Shown: positions 15,157-23,922 of the stretch, in pieces | How positions within the stretch are numbered: position 1 is the stretch's first letter | Layout: the number at the start of each line of letters is the position of its first letter | Virus record (IMG/VR): IMGVR_UViG_3300025012_000095 | Span: 1 to 60,941 of that record | Origin: a virus | DNA: 60,941 nucleotides | Direction: 5' to 3' (one strand) | The notes under the pieces: model-generated | Databases searched by the model: none | What the model saw: the letters and a program-made list of their open reading frames with translations, nothing else | What the model was told of the DNA's origin: nothing | Translations under genes and position numbers: made by a program

Positions 15157-15272
15157 AAGTGCTCTGCTCGATGATCTGGCGTTTGTCGGAATGGTCCGGC
15201 GTGGGGCTGGGCGTGCTGGCGCCGTGGGTGTTTGGTGGGACGATTGGCCGCCGACCCCGTAGGGTAGCGTGA
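15153..15272 (+). CDS. 39-residue membrane micro-protein
   Basis: TTG 15153 (or GTG 15159) to a TGA that overlaps the next ATG. One hydrophobic helix (GVGLGVLAPWVFGG) is followed by a strongly basic tail (RRPRR), the topology of a small inner-membrane peptide. The evidence is the coupling on both sides and the composition. Confidence 0.4.
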   Translation: MKVLCSMIWRLSEWSGVGLGVLAPWVFGGTIGRRPRRVA

Positions 15273-15424
15273 TGCTTTACGAACCGCCGCCGATGATCAT
15301 GGCCGCGTACGACTGGGCGCGCGTGGGCGGCTGGTTGCTCGGCTACGCCGCATGGGCGGTGTGGGTCTGGTTGCTCGGCTGCGGCGCGTGGGCGGTGTGG
15401 GTGTGGATACGACGAGCGCGCTAG
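15272..15424 (+). CDS. 50-residue membrane micro-protein, paralogue 2
   Basis: ATG 15272 overlaps the previous stop (TGATG). MLYEPPPMIMAAYDWAR copies the start of the product of 14795. The rest is a strongly hydrophobic Trp-rich segment with a WAVWVW repeat, ending RRAR. Likely one or two membrane helices; role unknown. Confidence 0.55.
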   Translation: MLYEPPPMIMAAYDWARVGGWLLGYAAWAVWVWLLGCGAWAVWVWIRRAR

Positions 15425-15446
15425 AAACCATCCGGGAGGTAGGCAA

Positions 15447-15848
15447 GTGGATATCTATGCGCTATGGGCTGAGCTACAATCCACGATCTATGCTGGCAAG
15501 TCCGATGCTGAGGCCGCGGATCTGCTGAATTCCAAGAAGATAATTGTAGCCCGTGACACGGCAACCGCATCGGAGGTGTTCGAGTGCATCGTCCCCGCTG
15601 AGTGGGCGGCGGCGACCGCGCAGGAAAAACAACGCGTGAGCATGGTGCTTGGCATGGGCTCGGTGGCTCTTCGTGGTATCAATACACGCGCGGCCCTGGC
15701 AGCCGCGTTCGGCGTGAGCTCGGCGACGCGAGCGAATATTCTGGCGTTGCTCACAATAAAAATCAGTCGAGCGAATGAGCTGGGCCTTGGCACTGTCGAT
15801 CCCGTTCACGTCTGGCAGGCGCGCCGTGAGTTTGGAGGTGTGAGTTGA
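15447..15848 (+). CDS. Putative virion-associated protein
   Basis: 133 residues from GTG 15447 behind GGGAGGTAGG. Ala-rich and helical (AEAADLLNSKKI, TRAALAAAFGVSSATRANIL). Proteins of this look are found beside phage structural genes. It is coupled to the next gene. Confidence 0.5.
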   Translation: MDIYALWAELQSTIYAGKSDAEAADLLNSKKIIVARDTATASEVFECIVPAEWAAATAQEKQRVSMVLGMGSVALRGINTRAALAAAFGVSSATRANILALLTIKISRANELGLGTVDPVHVWQARREFGGVS

Positions 15849-16291
15849 CGACTTATACGGCCCAATGGGAGACGCTGCCGGCTCTTACGTCCTATCTAAC
15901 AACGGCACTCAATAGCCTTGCCAACAACGGGCTCGTAATTGGTGCCGCGATCGACGTCGATAACGAGATGTGGATGAATGTGGAGCTGAATCTCGCCGCC
16001 CAGGGTAGTGCGCGCTCGGCCGGGGCCTATGTAGCCATCTACGGAGTGCGTGCAGTTGACGGCGGGACTAACTACGGCTACGGCTCCGCCTCGCTTGCCC
16101 CGGGTGCCCATACGCTACTGTGCGCGCTGCCGCTTGACGCGGCGACGACGGCCCGGATTGTCAATGCGCTGGTGTTCATCCCGGCCTGTACGGATATGAT
16201 GTTGATTGTCGAGAACAAGACCGGGCAAGCCTTCGCCGCGTCGGCAACCACACTGTCCTATGGCTTCGTGAGTGAGCAGGTGGTCGGCTGA
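15845..16291 (+). CDS. Putative structural protein
   Basis: 148 residues from a TTG start overlapping the upstream stop; GGAGGTG lies just before. It is Ala/Thr/Gly-rich with alternating beta-strand patterns, and the sequence is typical of virion surface proteins. It precedes a LamG-like protein, to which it is coupled (TGATG). No specific match. Confidence 0.5.
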   Translation: MTTYTAQWETLPALTSYLTTALNSLANNGLVIGAAIDVDNEMWMNVELNLAAQGSARSAGAYVAIYGVRAVDGGTNYGYGSASLAPGAHTLLCALPLDAATTARIVNALVFIPACTDMMLIVENKTGQAFAASATTLSYGFVSEQVVG

Positions 16292-17097
16292 TGGGTGGCT
16301 TTCGGGGTTGGGGATGGTCTGGGCCGGGGCCGCCGGTTGGTGAGCCGTTCGGGCTGAATACTCAGAGCCCACAGGCACGAGGGCTGCTGGCGTGGTATGC
16401 TCCAGCGGCGACACCGGGGACGGGGGTACTACACAACCGCTTCCGGCAGACACTCATCGCGTCTCGCATCGCGGCGTGGTCGCGTGATATCGGCCCTCTG
16501 ATTACTGCCGTAGCCACGGATGTCCTAGCCACAACCGCAATCATCAATTTTAGCATGGTTGCGTGGCTGGATTGGGATGGGGTGGATCAGAGCCGCACTG
16601 TGACGTACAACGGCGACCCCGGGGCAAATGGATACGGATTCCGAATAGGCGATCTGACAGGCGGGCCTGGTCCAAAGCTTGGCGTTATGCTCGGCGGGCA
16701 GAGCTGGAACGCGTGTTTGCCGGGCATAACGTTGGCGCCCGGTGCCAATCACGTAGTGGCTACGCGCGGCGCCACATTGTGGACAACGTACCTGTCTGCC
16801 ACGGTGGTAGGCACGGGGTCTCTGACGCCAGGCGTGCCAAGTTACGGCAGCATTTCCCTGCCCTCTAACGCATTCTCTAGAGGGCTGGGAGACTGGCGCA
16901 TTTACAACCGAGCCCTGGCCCCCGCCGAGGTCTGGCAGCTGTACGACCCGGCGACCCGCTGGGATCTCTACCGCCCGCTGACGCGGCGACTGTGGGCAGT
17001 GACGGCACCGATCGTCGCGGGGGCCGTTGGCATATGGGGCCGCCGCGCTGAGTTGGCATTGCCGGGCGGCGTGACGATCGGCCCGGTGGGAGGTTAG
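16291..17097 (+). CDS. LamG/concanavalin-like virion protein
   Basis: 268 residues. The region of about residues 30-215 follows the LamG jelly-roll order: RGLLAWYAP, INFSMVAWLDWD, NGYGFRIGD, NHVVATRGA and GLGDWRIYNRALAPAEVWQLY. The last is the usual end motif of LamG_3 domains. Such modules bind carbohydrate and occur in phage tail fibres or capsid decorations. Probably displayed on the virion for host or surface binding. Confidence 0.65.
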   Translation: MGGFRGWGWSGPGPPVGEPFGLNTQSPQARGLLAWYAPAATPGTGVLHNRFRQTLIASRIAAWSRDIGPLITAVATDVLATTAIINFSMVAWLDWDGVDQSRTVTYNGDPGANGYGFRIGDLTGGPGPKLGVMLGGQSWNACLPGITLAPGANHVVATRGATLWTTYLSATVVGTGSLTPGVPSYGSISLPSNAFSRGLGDWRIYNRALAPAEVWQLYDPATRWDLYRPLTRRLWAVTAPIVAGAVGIWGRRAELALPGGVTIGPVGG

Positions 17098-17098
17098 T

Positions 17099-18019
17099 AT
17101 GGGCGTCAAGTCTGGGCAGGTATGGACGGGCGTCTTTCCGTGCCGGGATGCGACGGGGGCATTGGCGACACCTTCCGTTGGGCCGGTTGGCTCGCTATAT
17201 GTAGCCGGTGCCGCGAATGGCGCATCGGTGACGATTGGTGGATCAAACCCCTACACATTCTCGGTCACGCTCCCTGTGTTGACTGCTGGCCAAACGGTGA
17301 GCCTCTACGTCACGGCCACGATTGCGGGTATCGCGACGGCATCGGTCATAGCGGAGGAGGTGGCAGACACCTATATCGCCAGTGATGTCTACAGCCGCTT
17401 GACCGGTACGGTGGAGCCGCTGGTAGCGGCGCAGGCGATCCGCGATACGCTGAAGCTGGCACCGACCGCCGGCACTGCGGCCGAGGGGTCGATTGACGAC
17501 CAGCTGGCCGACATCGAGGCGCAGACGGATGACATCGGCGCGGCGGGCGCGGGCCTGACGGCGCTTGGCGATACGCGGCTGGCGAATCTCGATGTGACGG
17601 TGAGCAGTCGCTCGGTCTACGCGGGGGCCGACACGGTTGGCACGACCACGTTGCTCTCCCGGCTTAGCGCGACACGGGCCGGCTATCTCGACAACCTGTC
17701 CGCGGGAGCCGTGGCGCTGGAGGCCACGCTATCCACCCTGGTCGCGAGCATTTGGACGGGCATCACAGGGACGGCCGCGAATCTGATTGCGGATCACGTT
17801 CTGCGGCGCACGACGGCCAATGTCGAGGCTTCTGCGAACGGTGACCTTCTGTCGGCGCGGTCGCTGTATGGGGCAGTGGCGCGGCTGGTGCACAAGGTGA
17901 GCGTGAGCGGGTCCACCATGACGTCTTACCGGGCAGACGACAGCACTTCGCTTACGACAGCGGCGCTAACCACAGATTCTTCCGCGGCCCCGACCATCGG
18001 AATCGACCCCGCCGCATGA
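17099..18019 (+). CDS. Putative structural protein
   Basis: 306 residues. A beta-rich N-terminal domain is followed by repeated 'RL-x-N-L-D' and 'LSATRAGYLDNLS' segments that often form trimeric stalks in phage fibre proteins. No Cys after residue 15. It probably belongs to the virion together with its two upstream neighbours. Confidence 0.55.
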   Translation: MGVKSGQVWTGVFPCRDATGALATPSVGPVGSLYVAGAANGASVTIGGSNPYTFSVTLPVLTAGQTVSLYVTATIAGIATASVIAEEVADTYIASDVYSRLTGTVEPLVAAQAIRDTLKLAPTAGTAAEGSIDDQLADIEAQTDDIGAAGAGLTALGDTRLANLDVTVSSRSVYAGADTVGTTTLLSRLSATRAGYLDNLSAGAVALEATLSTLVASIWTGITGTAANLIADHVLRRTTANVEASANGDLLSARSLYGAVARLVHKVSVSGSTMTSYRADDSTSLTTAALTTDSSAAPTIGIDPAA

Positions 18020-18816
18020 CCCATCTCGTGGCGTGTACTCAGTGTGCCGAGCCCTTCGAGCGGTCCCCGGAGTTCTTCGCTGTTGACAAGAGGCGAAGTG
18101 ACGGCTTGGGATCGTGGTGCAGGGCGTGCCGTCGGGCCAAGTGCGCCGAATTCACTCGCGGCTACAGGAGCCGAATGGCACCTGGCGAGTTGAGGGCGCA
18201 GGACAGGCGTCGCGTGGAGTCCTATGCCGATCTTGAGCCCCCGGCCGAGAAGCGGTGCCCCGCGTGTGCGGAGACAAAGGCGGTTGGTGAGTTTGGGGTA
18301 GATCGGAAAAGGAAGGACCGGCTAACGGCCTATTGTCGCCCATGCACGGCGGCGAAGAGCCATGCAAGCTACATGAGGCATCGGGAAGCCAGGCTCGAGC
18401 AGTCCAAGGCCTACCGGTCTGGGGTGAGGCCAGCGCGGCAAGCGCGAGCAAGGGAGTATTACAAGGAGAACAAGGCGGAGATAGACGCAAAGCACCGTGA
18501 GTATTACCGCGATGACGCCAACCGCGACGCCTTTCGGGACAGGGTGGCTCGGCGGCGCGTTCGCCAGGCCGGCGCCCCTGCCGAGAAGATCGATCGTGTG
18601 GGCGTTTACGATCGCGACGGCGGCCGGTGCCATATCTGCGGGCGTCGTTGCCGAAGGGACTCATGGCACATGGACCATATCGTTCCAGTGGCCGCCGGCG
18701 GGGCACATGTCTACGAGAACGTGGCCGTCTCTTGTCCGACGTGCAATCGCGCCAAGGCGCACACGGGGCCGGGACAAATGCTGCTGCCAGTGGTTGCGCG
18801 CATGGTTGCCACATGA
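18016..18816 (+). CDS. HNH endonuclease with two Cys4 modules
   Basis: 266 residues. Two similar N-terminal Cys4 modules (about 7-45 and 75-115) share a C-x2-C, FG/FFAVD+, GL/RL, WC/YC-x2-C pattern. A charged coiled region follows. The HNH domain (about 195-250) has RCHICGRRC, HMDHIVPVAAGG, YENVAVSCPTCNRAK. The ATGA coupling on both sides makes it an operon member rather than a free-standing homing gene, although a mobile origin or a packaging-nuclease role near the terminase is possible. Confidence 0.75.
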   Translation: MTHLVACTQCAEPFERSPEFFAVDKRRSDGLGSWCRACRRAKCAEFTRGYRSRMAPGELRAQDRRRVESYADLEPPAEKRCPACAETKAVGEFGVDRKRKDRLTAYCRPCTAAKSHASYMRHREARLEQSKAYRSGVRPARQARAREYYKENKAEIDAKHREYYRDDANRDAFRDRVARRRVRQAGAPAEKIDRVGVYDRDGGRCHICGRRCRRDSWHMDHIVPVAAGGAHVYENVAVSCPTCNRAKAHTGPGQMLLPVVARMVAT

Positions 18817-19001
18817 GCGGTTGGCGCGGCTTGCTGGAGTGGCTGGGTATCTTCTGGCCAGGTGTGCCAGTTAGGGCTTGCGTCACGCTGGCTGACGCGG
18901 CGGTTACCGCCGTGGCCTTGGCTGACTCTGCGACTACGGCAGTGACGCTGGCCGACTCAGCGTTGGCAACGGTCGCGTTGTCCGACGCTCGATGTGGATA
19001 G
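18813..19001 (+). CDS. Small repeat protein
   Basis: 62 residues from ATG 18813. After a Trp-rich hydrophobic start it carries about four degenerate copies of a 10-residue unit (A-D-S-A-T-T-A-V-T-L). Possibly a short fibre or membrane-linked peptide; function unknown. Confidence 0.45.
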   Translation: MSGWRGLLEWLGIFWPGVPVRACVTLADAAVTAVALADSATTAVTLADSALATVALSDARCG

Positions 19002-19010
19002 GGGGACTGA

Positions 19011-19316
19011 ATGGCCCACGGCGGGGATTATCTCGAGGGCTCAACGGTTCGTGTCCAAGTGACGTTCGTGGTCGGAGGGGTGAACACCGATCCGACTACG
19101 GTCACGCTCAAGGTCAAGAGTCCGGCGGGCGTGACGACGACCTACACCTATGCGTTGAGCCAGGTGTCGAAGTCGGCGACCGGGGTCTACTCCAAGGATC
19201 TGGGGCCGTCTATCATTGACGCGCCGGGGGCATGGTGGTACAGGTGGATCGGAACTGGCACCGCTGCGGGAGTCGCCGAAACATCGATCACGATCCTCGC
19301 GAGCCAGATAGACTGA
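19011..19316 (+). CDS. Ig-like small structural protein
   Basis: 101 residues from ATG 19011. Beta-sandwich pattern: GDYLEGSTVRVQVTFVV, DPTTVTLKVKSP, then GAWWYRWIGTG and AETSITI. This order is common among small phage proteins located before terminase or in the neck. Probably virion associated. Confidence 0.55.
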   Translation: MAHGGDYLEGSTVRVQVTFVVGGVNTDPTTVTLKVKSPAGVTTTYTYALSQVSKSATGVYSKDLGPSIIDAPGAWWYRWIGTGTAAGVAETSITILASQID

Positions 19317-19345
19317 GGCTATATGATCACGGAAAGGGAGCAAAA

Positions 19346-21199
19346 ATGACCGTAGCGGCGAATCCCTGGACAAGCCTAGCCGCATGGTGCCAGGGCGATG
19401 CGTTGGCCACTTCGGCTGTAAAGACTGACGATGAGTTGTGGGAGTGGGTGGCCGACACCCTCGGTGTTGTTATCCCGCGAAAAGCTTGTTTTGACGGGCA
19501 CACGGCCCCATTCGATGCGTTTGCGGAAGCGTTCTTTGCGAAAACCCCGATCTCGGTGTGGATTGGATCTAGAGGATTCTCGGGGAAGTCGTATCTGCTG
19601 GCAGTGTTGGGGATAACGGAGGCGCTGCTACTTGGGGCGGATGTGAGAATCTTGGGAGGGTCCACGGACCAGTCGGAGAACGTAGTTCGGTACACGGAAT
19701 CCTTTATGGGCCGCCCGAAGTTCCCCCCCGGCATGATTCTGTCTGGGAGGCAGCCAGGAGTAACCAAGACTCGAATCAGTCTTGTAAACGGAGGGGGGAT
19801 GATAGCTCTTCCTGCGTCCATGACCGCTGTTAGAGGTCCCCACCCGTCTCGTCTTAGGGTGGACGAGTGCTTTATCGCCGGCACACGAGTTGCCGTGCCA
19901 GAAGGGGTGAAAGTAATCGAGAGCTTTGCCCCTGGCGACAGGGTTCTTTCTTGGAAGGACGGGAAGATAGTTGAGGGGGAGGTTCTTCGTACCTGGGATC
20001 GGGGGAGACGTGAGACTATCAAGTTGACGGTGCGGACGGGCAGCAACTTGGTTTGCACGCCCGAGCACAAGATCCTTGATGGTGTCGAGGACAAGTGGGT
20101 ACAGGCTTCCATCTCAACCTTTGTCCGTACAGCGTCGTTCGTTGAAAAGTGGGAGACGGGGGTAGGGAAGATCGTTGATCGTGTGGCTTTTGGGAGAAGC
20201 CGTGTTTATGACATTGCTACAACTCACGGTAACTACATAGTAGAGGGTGTGATAGTTCACAACTGCGACGAGTTGGACTGGAAGGTGCTTCAGGCTGCGC
20301 TGGGGCAGACGATGGCTGCTGGGGCGGTCCAAGCCCAGACGGTGGTGTCAAGCACTCACCACCACGCTGACGGGACCATGACGCAGGTGCTCAAATTGGC
20401 TGAGGAGCGGGGGTGGGCCACCCACAGGTGGTGTTTCAATTGTACGTCAAAGACGGTTGAGAACCCGACTGGCTGGCTGGCCCCCTCTGAGGTTGCCCGC
20501 AAGCGGCAAGAGGTTCCGGCCGCAATGTTTGAAGTTGAGTATAATCTCTCTGAGCCCAGCCCTGAATCCCGAGCAATCATGCCACAATCCGTCGAGGATA
20601 TGTTTCAGGAGGGGTTGGGTCGTTTTGACGGCAAGCCGGGGGAGTATATAGAGATTGAGGCTCCCGTCCAGGGGGCGCGGTACTCTACGGGGGCAGACTG
20701 GGCCAAGGACGTTAACTGGACAGACATTGTAACGCTCCGGTACGACGTGACCCCGGTTAAGGTGGTGGCCTGGGAACGGCGGGGGCGCGAGCCCTACCCC
20801 ATAATGGCGGGATGCTTAGACAAGCGAGCTACCCGATACCCTGGGAGGGTGTTTCACGACCAAACCGGTGTTGGCAACGGGCTTCACGACTTTTTGAATT
20901 GCAACGCTACCGGTGTGGTGTTGGTGGGGAGGAGGAGAACCGACCTGCTTTCTAGCTACATCACCGCTATAGAGGGAGGGCGGATAGTCGCCCCTCGGAT
21001 TGCACATGTTCACGGTGAGCATCGTTATTGCGCGAGTGACGACCTTTGGGGGGATGGGCATCTCCCCGACTCAGTGTGTTCACACGCATTGGCGTGGTCA
21101 GGAGTAAGTCAGGGCGGGCTAGGTCAACCTGATACTGGCCCCGAGTACAACTTGCTAGATCACACCGAGCTTGGCGGTTGGGATCGACTAGAGCTTTAG
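19346..21199 (+). CDS. terL: Terminase large subunit, interrupted by an intein
   Basis: 617 residues as encoded and about 485 after removal of the 132-residue intein. Start ATG 19346 has AAAGGGAGC upstream. The ATPase half shows Walker A GSRGFSGKS (residues 74-82) and Walker B RLRVDE, with the intein inserted directly after the catalytic Glu and before CDELDW. The nuclease half has STGADWAKDVNW and VFHDQTGVGNG with the expected acidic residues. It packages DNA into the Mu-like prohead encoded downstream. Since the intein cuts the Walker B motif, activity requires splicing. Confidence 0.9.
   Translation: MTVAANPWTSLAAWCQGDALATSAVKTDDELWEWVADTLGVVIPRKACFDGHTAPFDAFAEAFFAKTPISVWIGSRGFSGKSYLLAVLGITEALLLGADVRILGGSTDQSENVVRYTESFMGRPKFPPGMILSGRQPGVTKTRISLVNGGGMIALPASMTAVRGPHPSRLRVDECFIAGTRVAVPEGVKVIESFAPGDRVLSWKDGKIVEGEVLRTWDRGRRETIKLTVRTGSNLVCTPEHKILDGVEDKWVQASISTFVRTASFVEKWETGVGKIVDRVAFGRSRVYDIATTHGNYIVEGVIVHNCDELDWKVLQAALGQTMAAGAVQAQTVVSSTHHHADGTMTQVLKLAEERGWATHRWCFNCTSKTVENPTGWLAPSEVARKRQEVPAAMFEVEYNLSEPSPESRAIMPQSVEDMFQEGLGRFDGKPGEYIEIEAPVQGARYSTGADWAKDVNWTDIVTLRYDVTPVKVVAWERRGREPYPIMAGCLDKRATRYPGRVFHDQTGVGNGLHDFLNCNATGVVLVGRRRTDLLSSYITAIEGGRIVAPRIAHVHGEHRYCASDDLWGDGHLPDSVCSHALAWSGVSQGGLGQPDTGPEYNLLDHTELGGWDRLEL
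19868..20263 (+). other. Mini-intein within the large terminase
   Basis: 132 residues (175-306 of the precursor). It starts with CFIAGTRV (catalytic Cys1, block A) and contains LVCTPEHKIL (block B, T-x2-H). It ends RVYDIATTHGNYIVEG (block F) and VIVHN (block G, terminal His-Asn), followed by Cys+1. No LAGLIDADG or HNH homing-endonuclease region is present, so it is a minimal Hint splicing domain that cannot move by its own nuclease. Confidence 0.92.
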
Positions 21200-21208
21200 G
21201 AGGTGAAT

Positions 21209-23365
21209 ATGGCTGTCTGGGAAATGCAACAGGCAACACAGCGGGCGGAACAAGCGCTTGCAAAGGTGCGGGTTTCGCGGCAACAGGCAGCTGGCACCAC
21301 AAAAGAGAAGGGGACTTCGGGGCGTTCTACCTGGCGAGGAGAACGCATCTTCGACGAGTTGGACGATCCTAACGCTTTGTGGCTTCCCCCGACCCGTTGG
21401 GAGACCGTTAGGGAGATGCTGATTGACCCTGACGTTTGCGCCTCTCTGGATGCAACGGTGTTGCCCTTGCTTGGCCGAAAACTGATCGTGCAGCCCGGTG
21501 CTCCCACTGCACTGGGAAAGGATGTGGCGGCGTTCGTCGAGAACGACCTCAAACACATGTCTGCGGAGTGGCAGGATATTCGGGGTGCTGCCCTGCTGGG
21601 CATGTTGGCAGAGGGGGTTGCGCCTTTTCACACGGTCTACTCGTTCTCGGGGGACACAAAGCGCTATCACTTGCGAAAGTTGGCTTATCGGCCCCCGTCA
21701 TCCATTAGCATTTGGCACGAGGACGAGCATGGGGGGCCGGATGGGCTAACCCAGGTAGTAACGAATGAGCACGGGTTATCGGAGGAAGTCCATTTTGAGA
21801 TGGACGAACTCCTGCTATTCGTGCGGAACCAGACGCGGGCAGGGATCACCGGGGAGCCGATTACGCGCCGCATGTATGGTCCTTACAAGCTCAAGACGGT
21901 GTTGGCGAAGGTTGGTGGCGCTGCGGTTGAGCGGCACGGCATGGGTATACCGACGGTGCTCTACAAGGGGAACAATGAGGCCACTCATGCACGCATCCAG
22001 CGGATACTGATGGGGTTGCGGGCAGGAGCCAAGCAGTTTGCTCTTTGGACCGACCTGGAGTCTATGCAGGACTTCAAGATTGCTGGAGTTGAGGGGCAGA
22101 TTATAGACCCGTTGGGGCAACTGGAGTTCCACCGCCGAGCCATCTACTTTGCCACATTCACTCAATGGTTGCCACTGGGATCGGATGGGACGGGCGCTAG
22201 GGCACTGGGGGATTCCCACCTCGATGCGTTCCTGATGATGCTTGGGGCGCTTTCCGAGATGGAGGAGGCAACCTACAATCGGTATCTGATTCCCAAATGG
22301 GTGGGGTATAACTGGGGGGACGAGATTCCCGAAAGTGAGTTGCCAAAGGTTATAGCTCCTCGTATCGACTCGCGGAACGTCAAGGAGTGGATGGAAGCGT
22401 TGAACTCCGCGGTACTGGCGGGGGTCTCCTTTGACGAGCGAGTGGTCAAGGAAGCGGCATATCAACTGCTCGACCTGAGTTTGCCGGAGGAGACATCTAC
22501 AGTGTTGCCCCCGCAGACCTCGGGGGTTACTGAGGTACCACAAGACACTGAGGGAGAGCCGCCCGACGAGAGCGGAGATCTCCCCACCACTCAGGCGGCC
22601 CAGGGCGAACCGCTGAAGTCGGATCTCGTCCTTCAAGAGAGTGGGGTAATAGTCAACTTCGACTTGATGGAAGGAAAGATGGATGCGGCCGTGCGGCGAT
22701 TGTTGGAGAAACTGACGCGCCTTCAAGAAAAGCAGGCGCGTCGCGTTAGTTCCATAGTACGCAAGGCCATAAGCCGTGGGGATTACGCCATGCTGGAGAC
22801 ACTAGAAATCCCTTCTACCGAAGAAGCGAAGGCCCTGCGCGATGAAATGATTATCTTGGCGCTGATGGGGGTTACGCAAGTCGCAGAAGAGGTGCAGGTG
22901 CCAGATGCCCGCCCCAACGAACTTTTGCCGTCGCTGGATCTCGCCGTAGACACGATGGCTAACGAGGGAGCCAGGTCGTTAGCTGATCGTATGCGGACAG
23001 CGGCCGGGGCCGCTGCGTCACTGGCGCTGGTGGCGGGGGTAACGGGGGCGGGGGGTCAGATAGAAGGGATTATAACAGGGGCGAGCGCAAAGTTCCTCAG
23101 CGATTTGACGGAGCGCTTGGTCTCTGGGGCACTCCATCTAGGGCGGCGGGTTGTGACCGGGTATCTGGACTTGACGAAGGGGGATTTTCTCTACTCCGCG
23201 AGGATGGACCGGAATACCTGTAAAGGGTGTTGGGAGGAGGATGGCAACTCTTGGCCCGCGGGGTCATCCGAGGTGGTTTGGCCTCCGGCGGCTTGTTTGG
23301 GCGGCATGAAGTGTCGTTGTATTCTTATAGCCATGAATACAGGTGAAGTTGTGTGGCCAAAGTAG
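21209..23365 (+). CDS. Portal protein fused to MuF-type minor head protein
   Basis: 718 residues from ATG 21209, with AGGAGGTG four bases upstream. Residues 40-440 match Mu gp29/DUF935 portals (DPDVCASLDATVLPL, the helical RILMGLRAGAKQFALW region, GDSHLDAFLMML). After an acidic linker near 460-500 a second domain ends with ARMDRNTCKGCWEEDG ... CLGGMKCRCIL, the C-terminal Cys signature of Mu gpF/SPP1 gp7-type minor head proteins. Portal and MuF are usually separate genes; here they are one polypeptide. Confidence 0.8.
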   Translation: MAVWEMQQATQRAEQALAKVRVSRQQAAGTTKEKGTSGRSTWRGERIFDELDDPNALWLPPTRWETVREMLIDPDVCASLDATVLPLLGRKLIVQPGAPTALGKDVAAFVENDLKHMSAEWQDIRGAALLGMLAEGVAPFHTVYSFSGDTKRYHLRKLAYRPPSSISIWHEDEHGGPDGLTQVVTNEHGLSEEVHFEMDELLLFVRNQTRAGITGEPITRRMYGPYKLKTVLAKVGGAAVERHGMGIPTVLYKGNNEATHARIQRILMGLRAGAKQFALWTDLESMQDFKIAGVEGQIIDPLGQLEFHRRAIYFATFTQWLPLGSDGTGARALGDSHLDAFLMMLGALSEMEEATYNRYLIPKWVGYNWGDEIPESELPKVIAPRIDSRNVKEWMEALNSAVLAGVSFDERVVKEAAYQLLDLSLPEETSTVLPPQTSGVTEVPQDTEGEPPDESGDLPTTQAAQGEPLKSDLVLQESGVIVNFDLMEGKMDAAVRRLLEKLTRLQEKQARRVSSIVRKAISRGDYAMLETLEIPSTEEAKALRDEMIILALMGVTQVAEEVQVPDARPNELLPSLDLAVDTMANEGARSLADRMRTAAGAAASLALVAGVTGAGGQIEGIITGASAKFLSDLTERLVSGALHLGRRVVTGYLDLTKGDFLYSARMDRNTCKGCWEEDGNSWPAGSSEVVWPPAACLGGMKCRCILIAMNTGEVVWPK

Positions 23366-23375
23366 GAGGAGAAAG

Positions 23376-23612
23376 ATGAACCGGGATGCTGCGTGTGGTG
23401 CGTGGACGTTTGCAACGGCCGTGTTGGTTGTGGCAACAGTCTTTCGATTCGGTATATGGGAAGGGACGCTTGCGCTTGCCCTGTGTACTGCCTTGGGGAT
23501 AGTAGGGGCTGCGGTTTTGCCGGGGCGTATTCTAGCTCCCCGCGACGGCGGAGTAGAAGGAGAGTCCTCCGGCAAGTGGGCAATACTTAAGGGGGATCGT
23601 GGCAAGCCTTGA
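23376..23612 (+). CDS. Small membrane protein
   Basis: 78 residues from ATG 23376 with AGGAGGAGAAAG. Two hydrophobic stretches (about 10-25 and 29-50) separated by FGIWEG, then a soluble charged tail. Location between portal and protease genes is unusual for a membrane protein; function unknown. Confidence 0.55.
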   Translation: MNRDAACGAWTFATAVLVVATVFRFGIWEGTLALALCTALGIVGAAVLPGRILAPRDGGVEGESSGKWAILKGDRGKP

Positions 23613-23805
23613 CATCTCGGCGCTTGTTTTGGCCAAGGTGCAGCGAGGAGAGTTGCCCGTTGCCGAGGCGGATGCTTTTCTGGTCCAGCTTCGGCGGGCT
23701 AAGTTGCAGGAAGCCGAAGCGCTCGTTGAGCTTAGGCGAGCTAGGTTGAGTGAGGCTCACGCGCTAGCCTGTCTGCGTGAGGCGTTGACATCTGGCGAAA
23801 CATGA
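23599..23805 (+). CDS. Hypothetical helical protein
   Basis: 68 residues from GTG 23599, overlapping the previous gene. Almost entirely helical, with two similar LRRAKLQEAEALVEL / LRRARLSEAHALACL segments, so an internal duplication. Its 3' end overlaps the promoter at 23785. Confidence 0.5.
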   Translation: MASLDISALVLAKVQRGELPVAEADAFLVQLRRAKLQEAEALVELRRARLSEAHALACLREALTSGET

Positions 23806-23813
23806 TGTAGGAT
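23785..23813 (+). promoter_or_regulatory. Sigma-70-type promoter for the head/tail operon
   Basis: TTGACA (23785-23790), a 17-base spacer and TAGGAT (23808-23813), inside the end of the preceding gene and 110 bases before the protease gene. Confidence 0.7.
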
Positions 23814-23854
23814 AACCACAGAAGTCGCGCGAAGAGCGCTCCTTTTGTGAACTT

Positions 23855-23888
23855 GGTCCGCCGAAAGGCTCGCCGTACTCGGTGGGCC
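23855..23888 (+). promoter_or_regulatory. Leader stem-loop before head genes
   Basis: Ten-base arms (23855-23864, 23879-23888, two G-U pairs) with a 14-base loop, then a pyrimidine-rich CTTCTCTTTG. It could attenuate or stabilise the head-gene transcript. Confidence 0.4.
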
Positions 23889-23922
23889 CTTCTCTTTGTA
23901 AGAAACGATACCAGGGAGCAGC

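Noticed and set aside
18016-18816. Free-standing homing endonuclease inserted between genes
   Set aside because: The gene is coupled by overlapping starts and stops on both sides, with no intron or disrupted gene around it; a domesticated nuclease is more likely.
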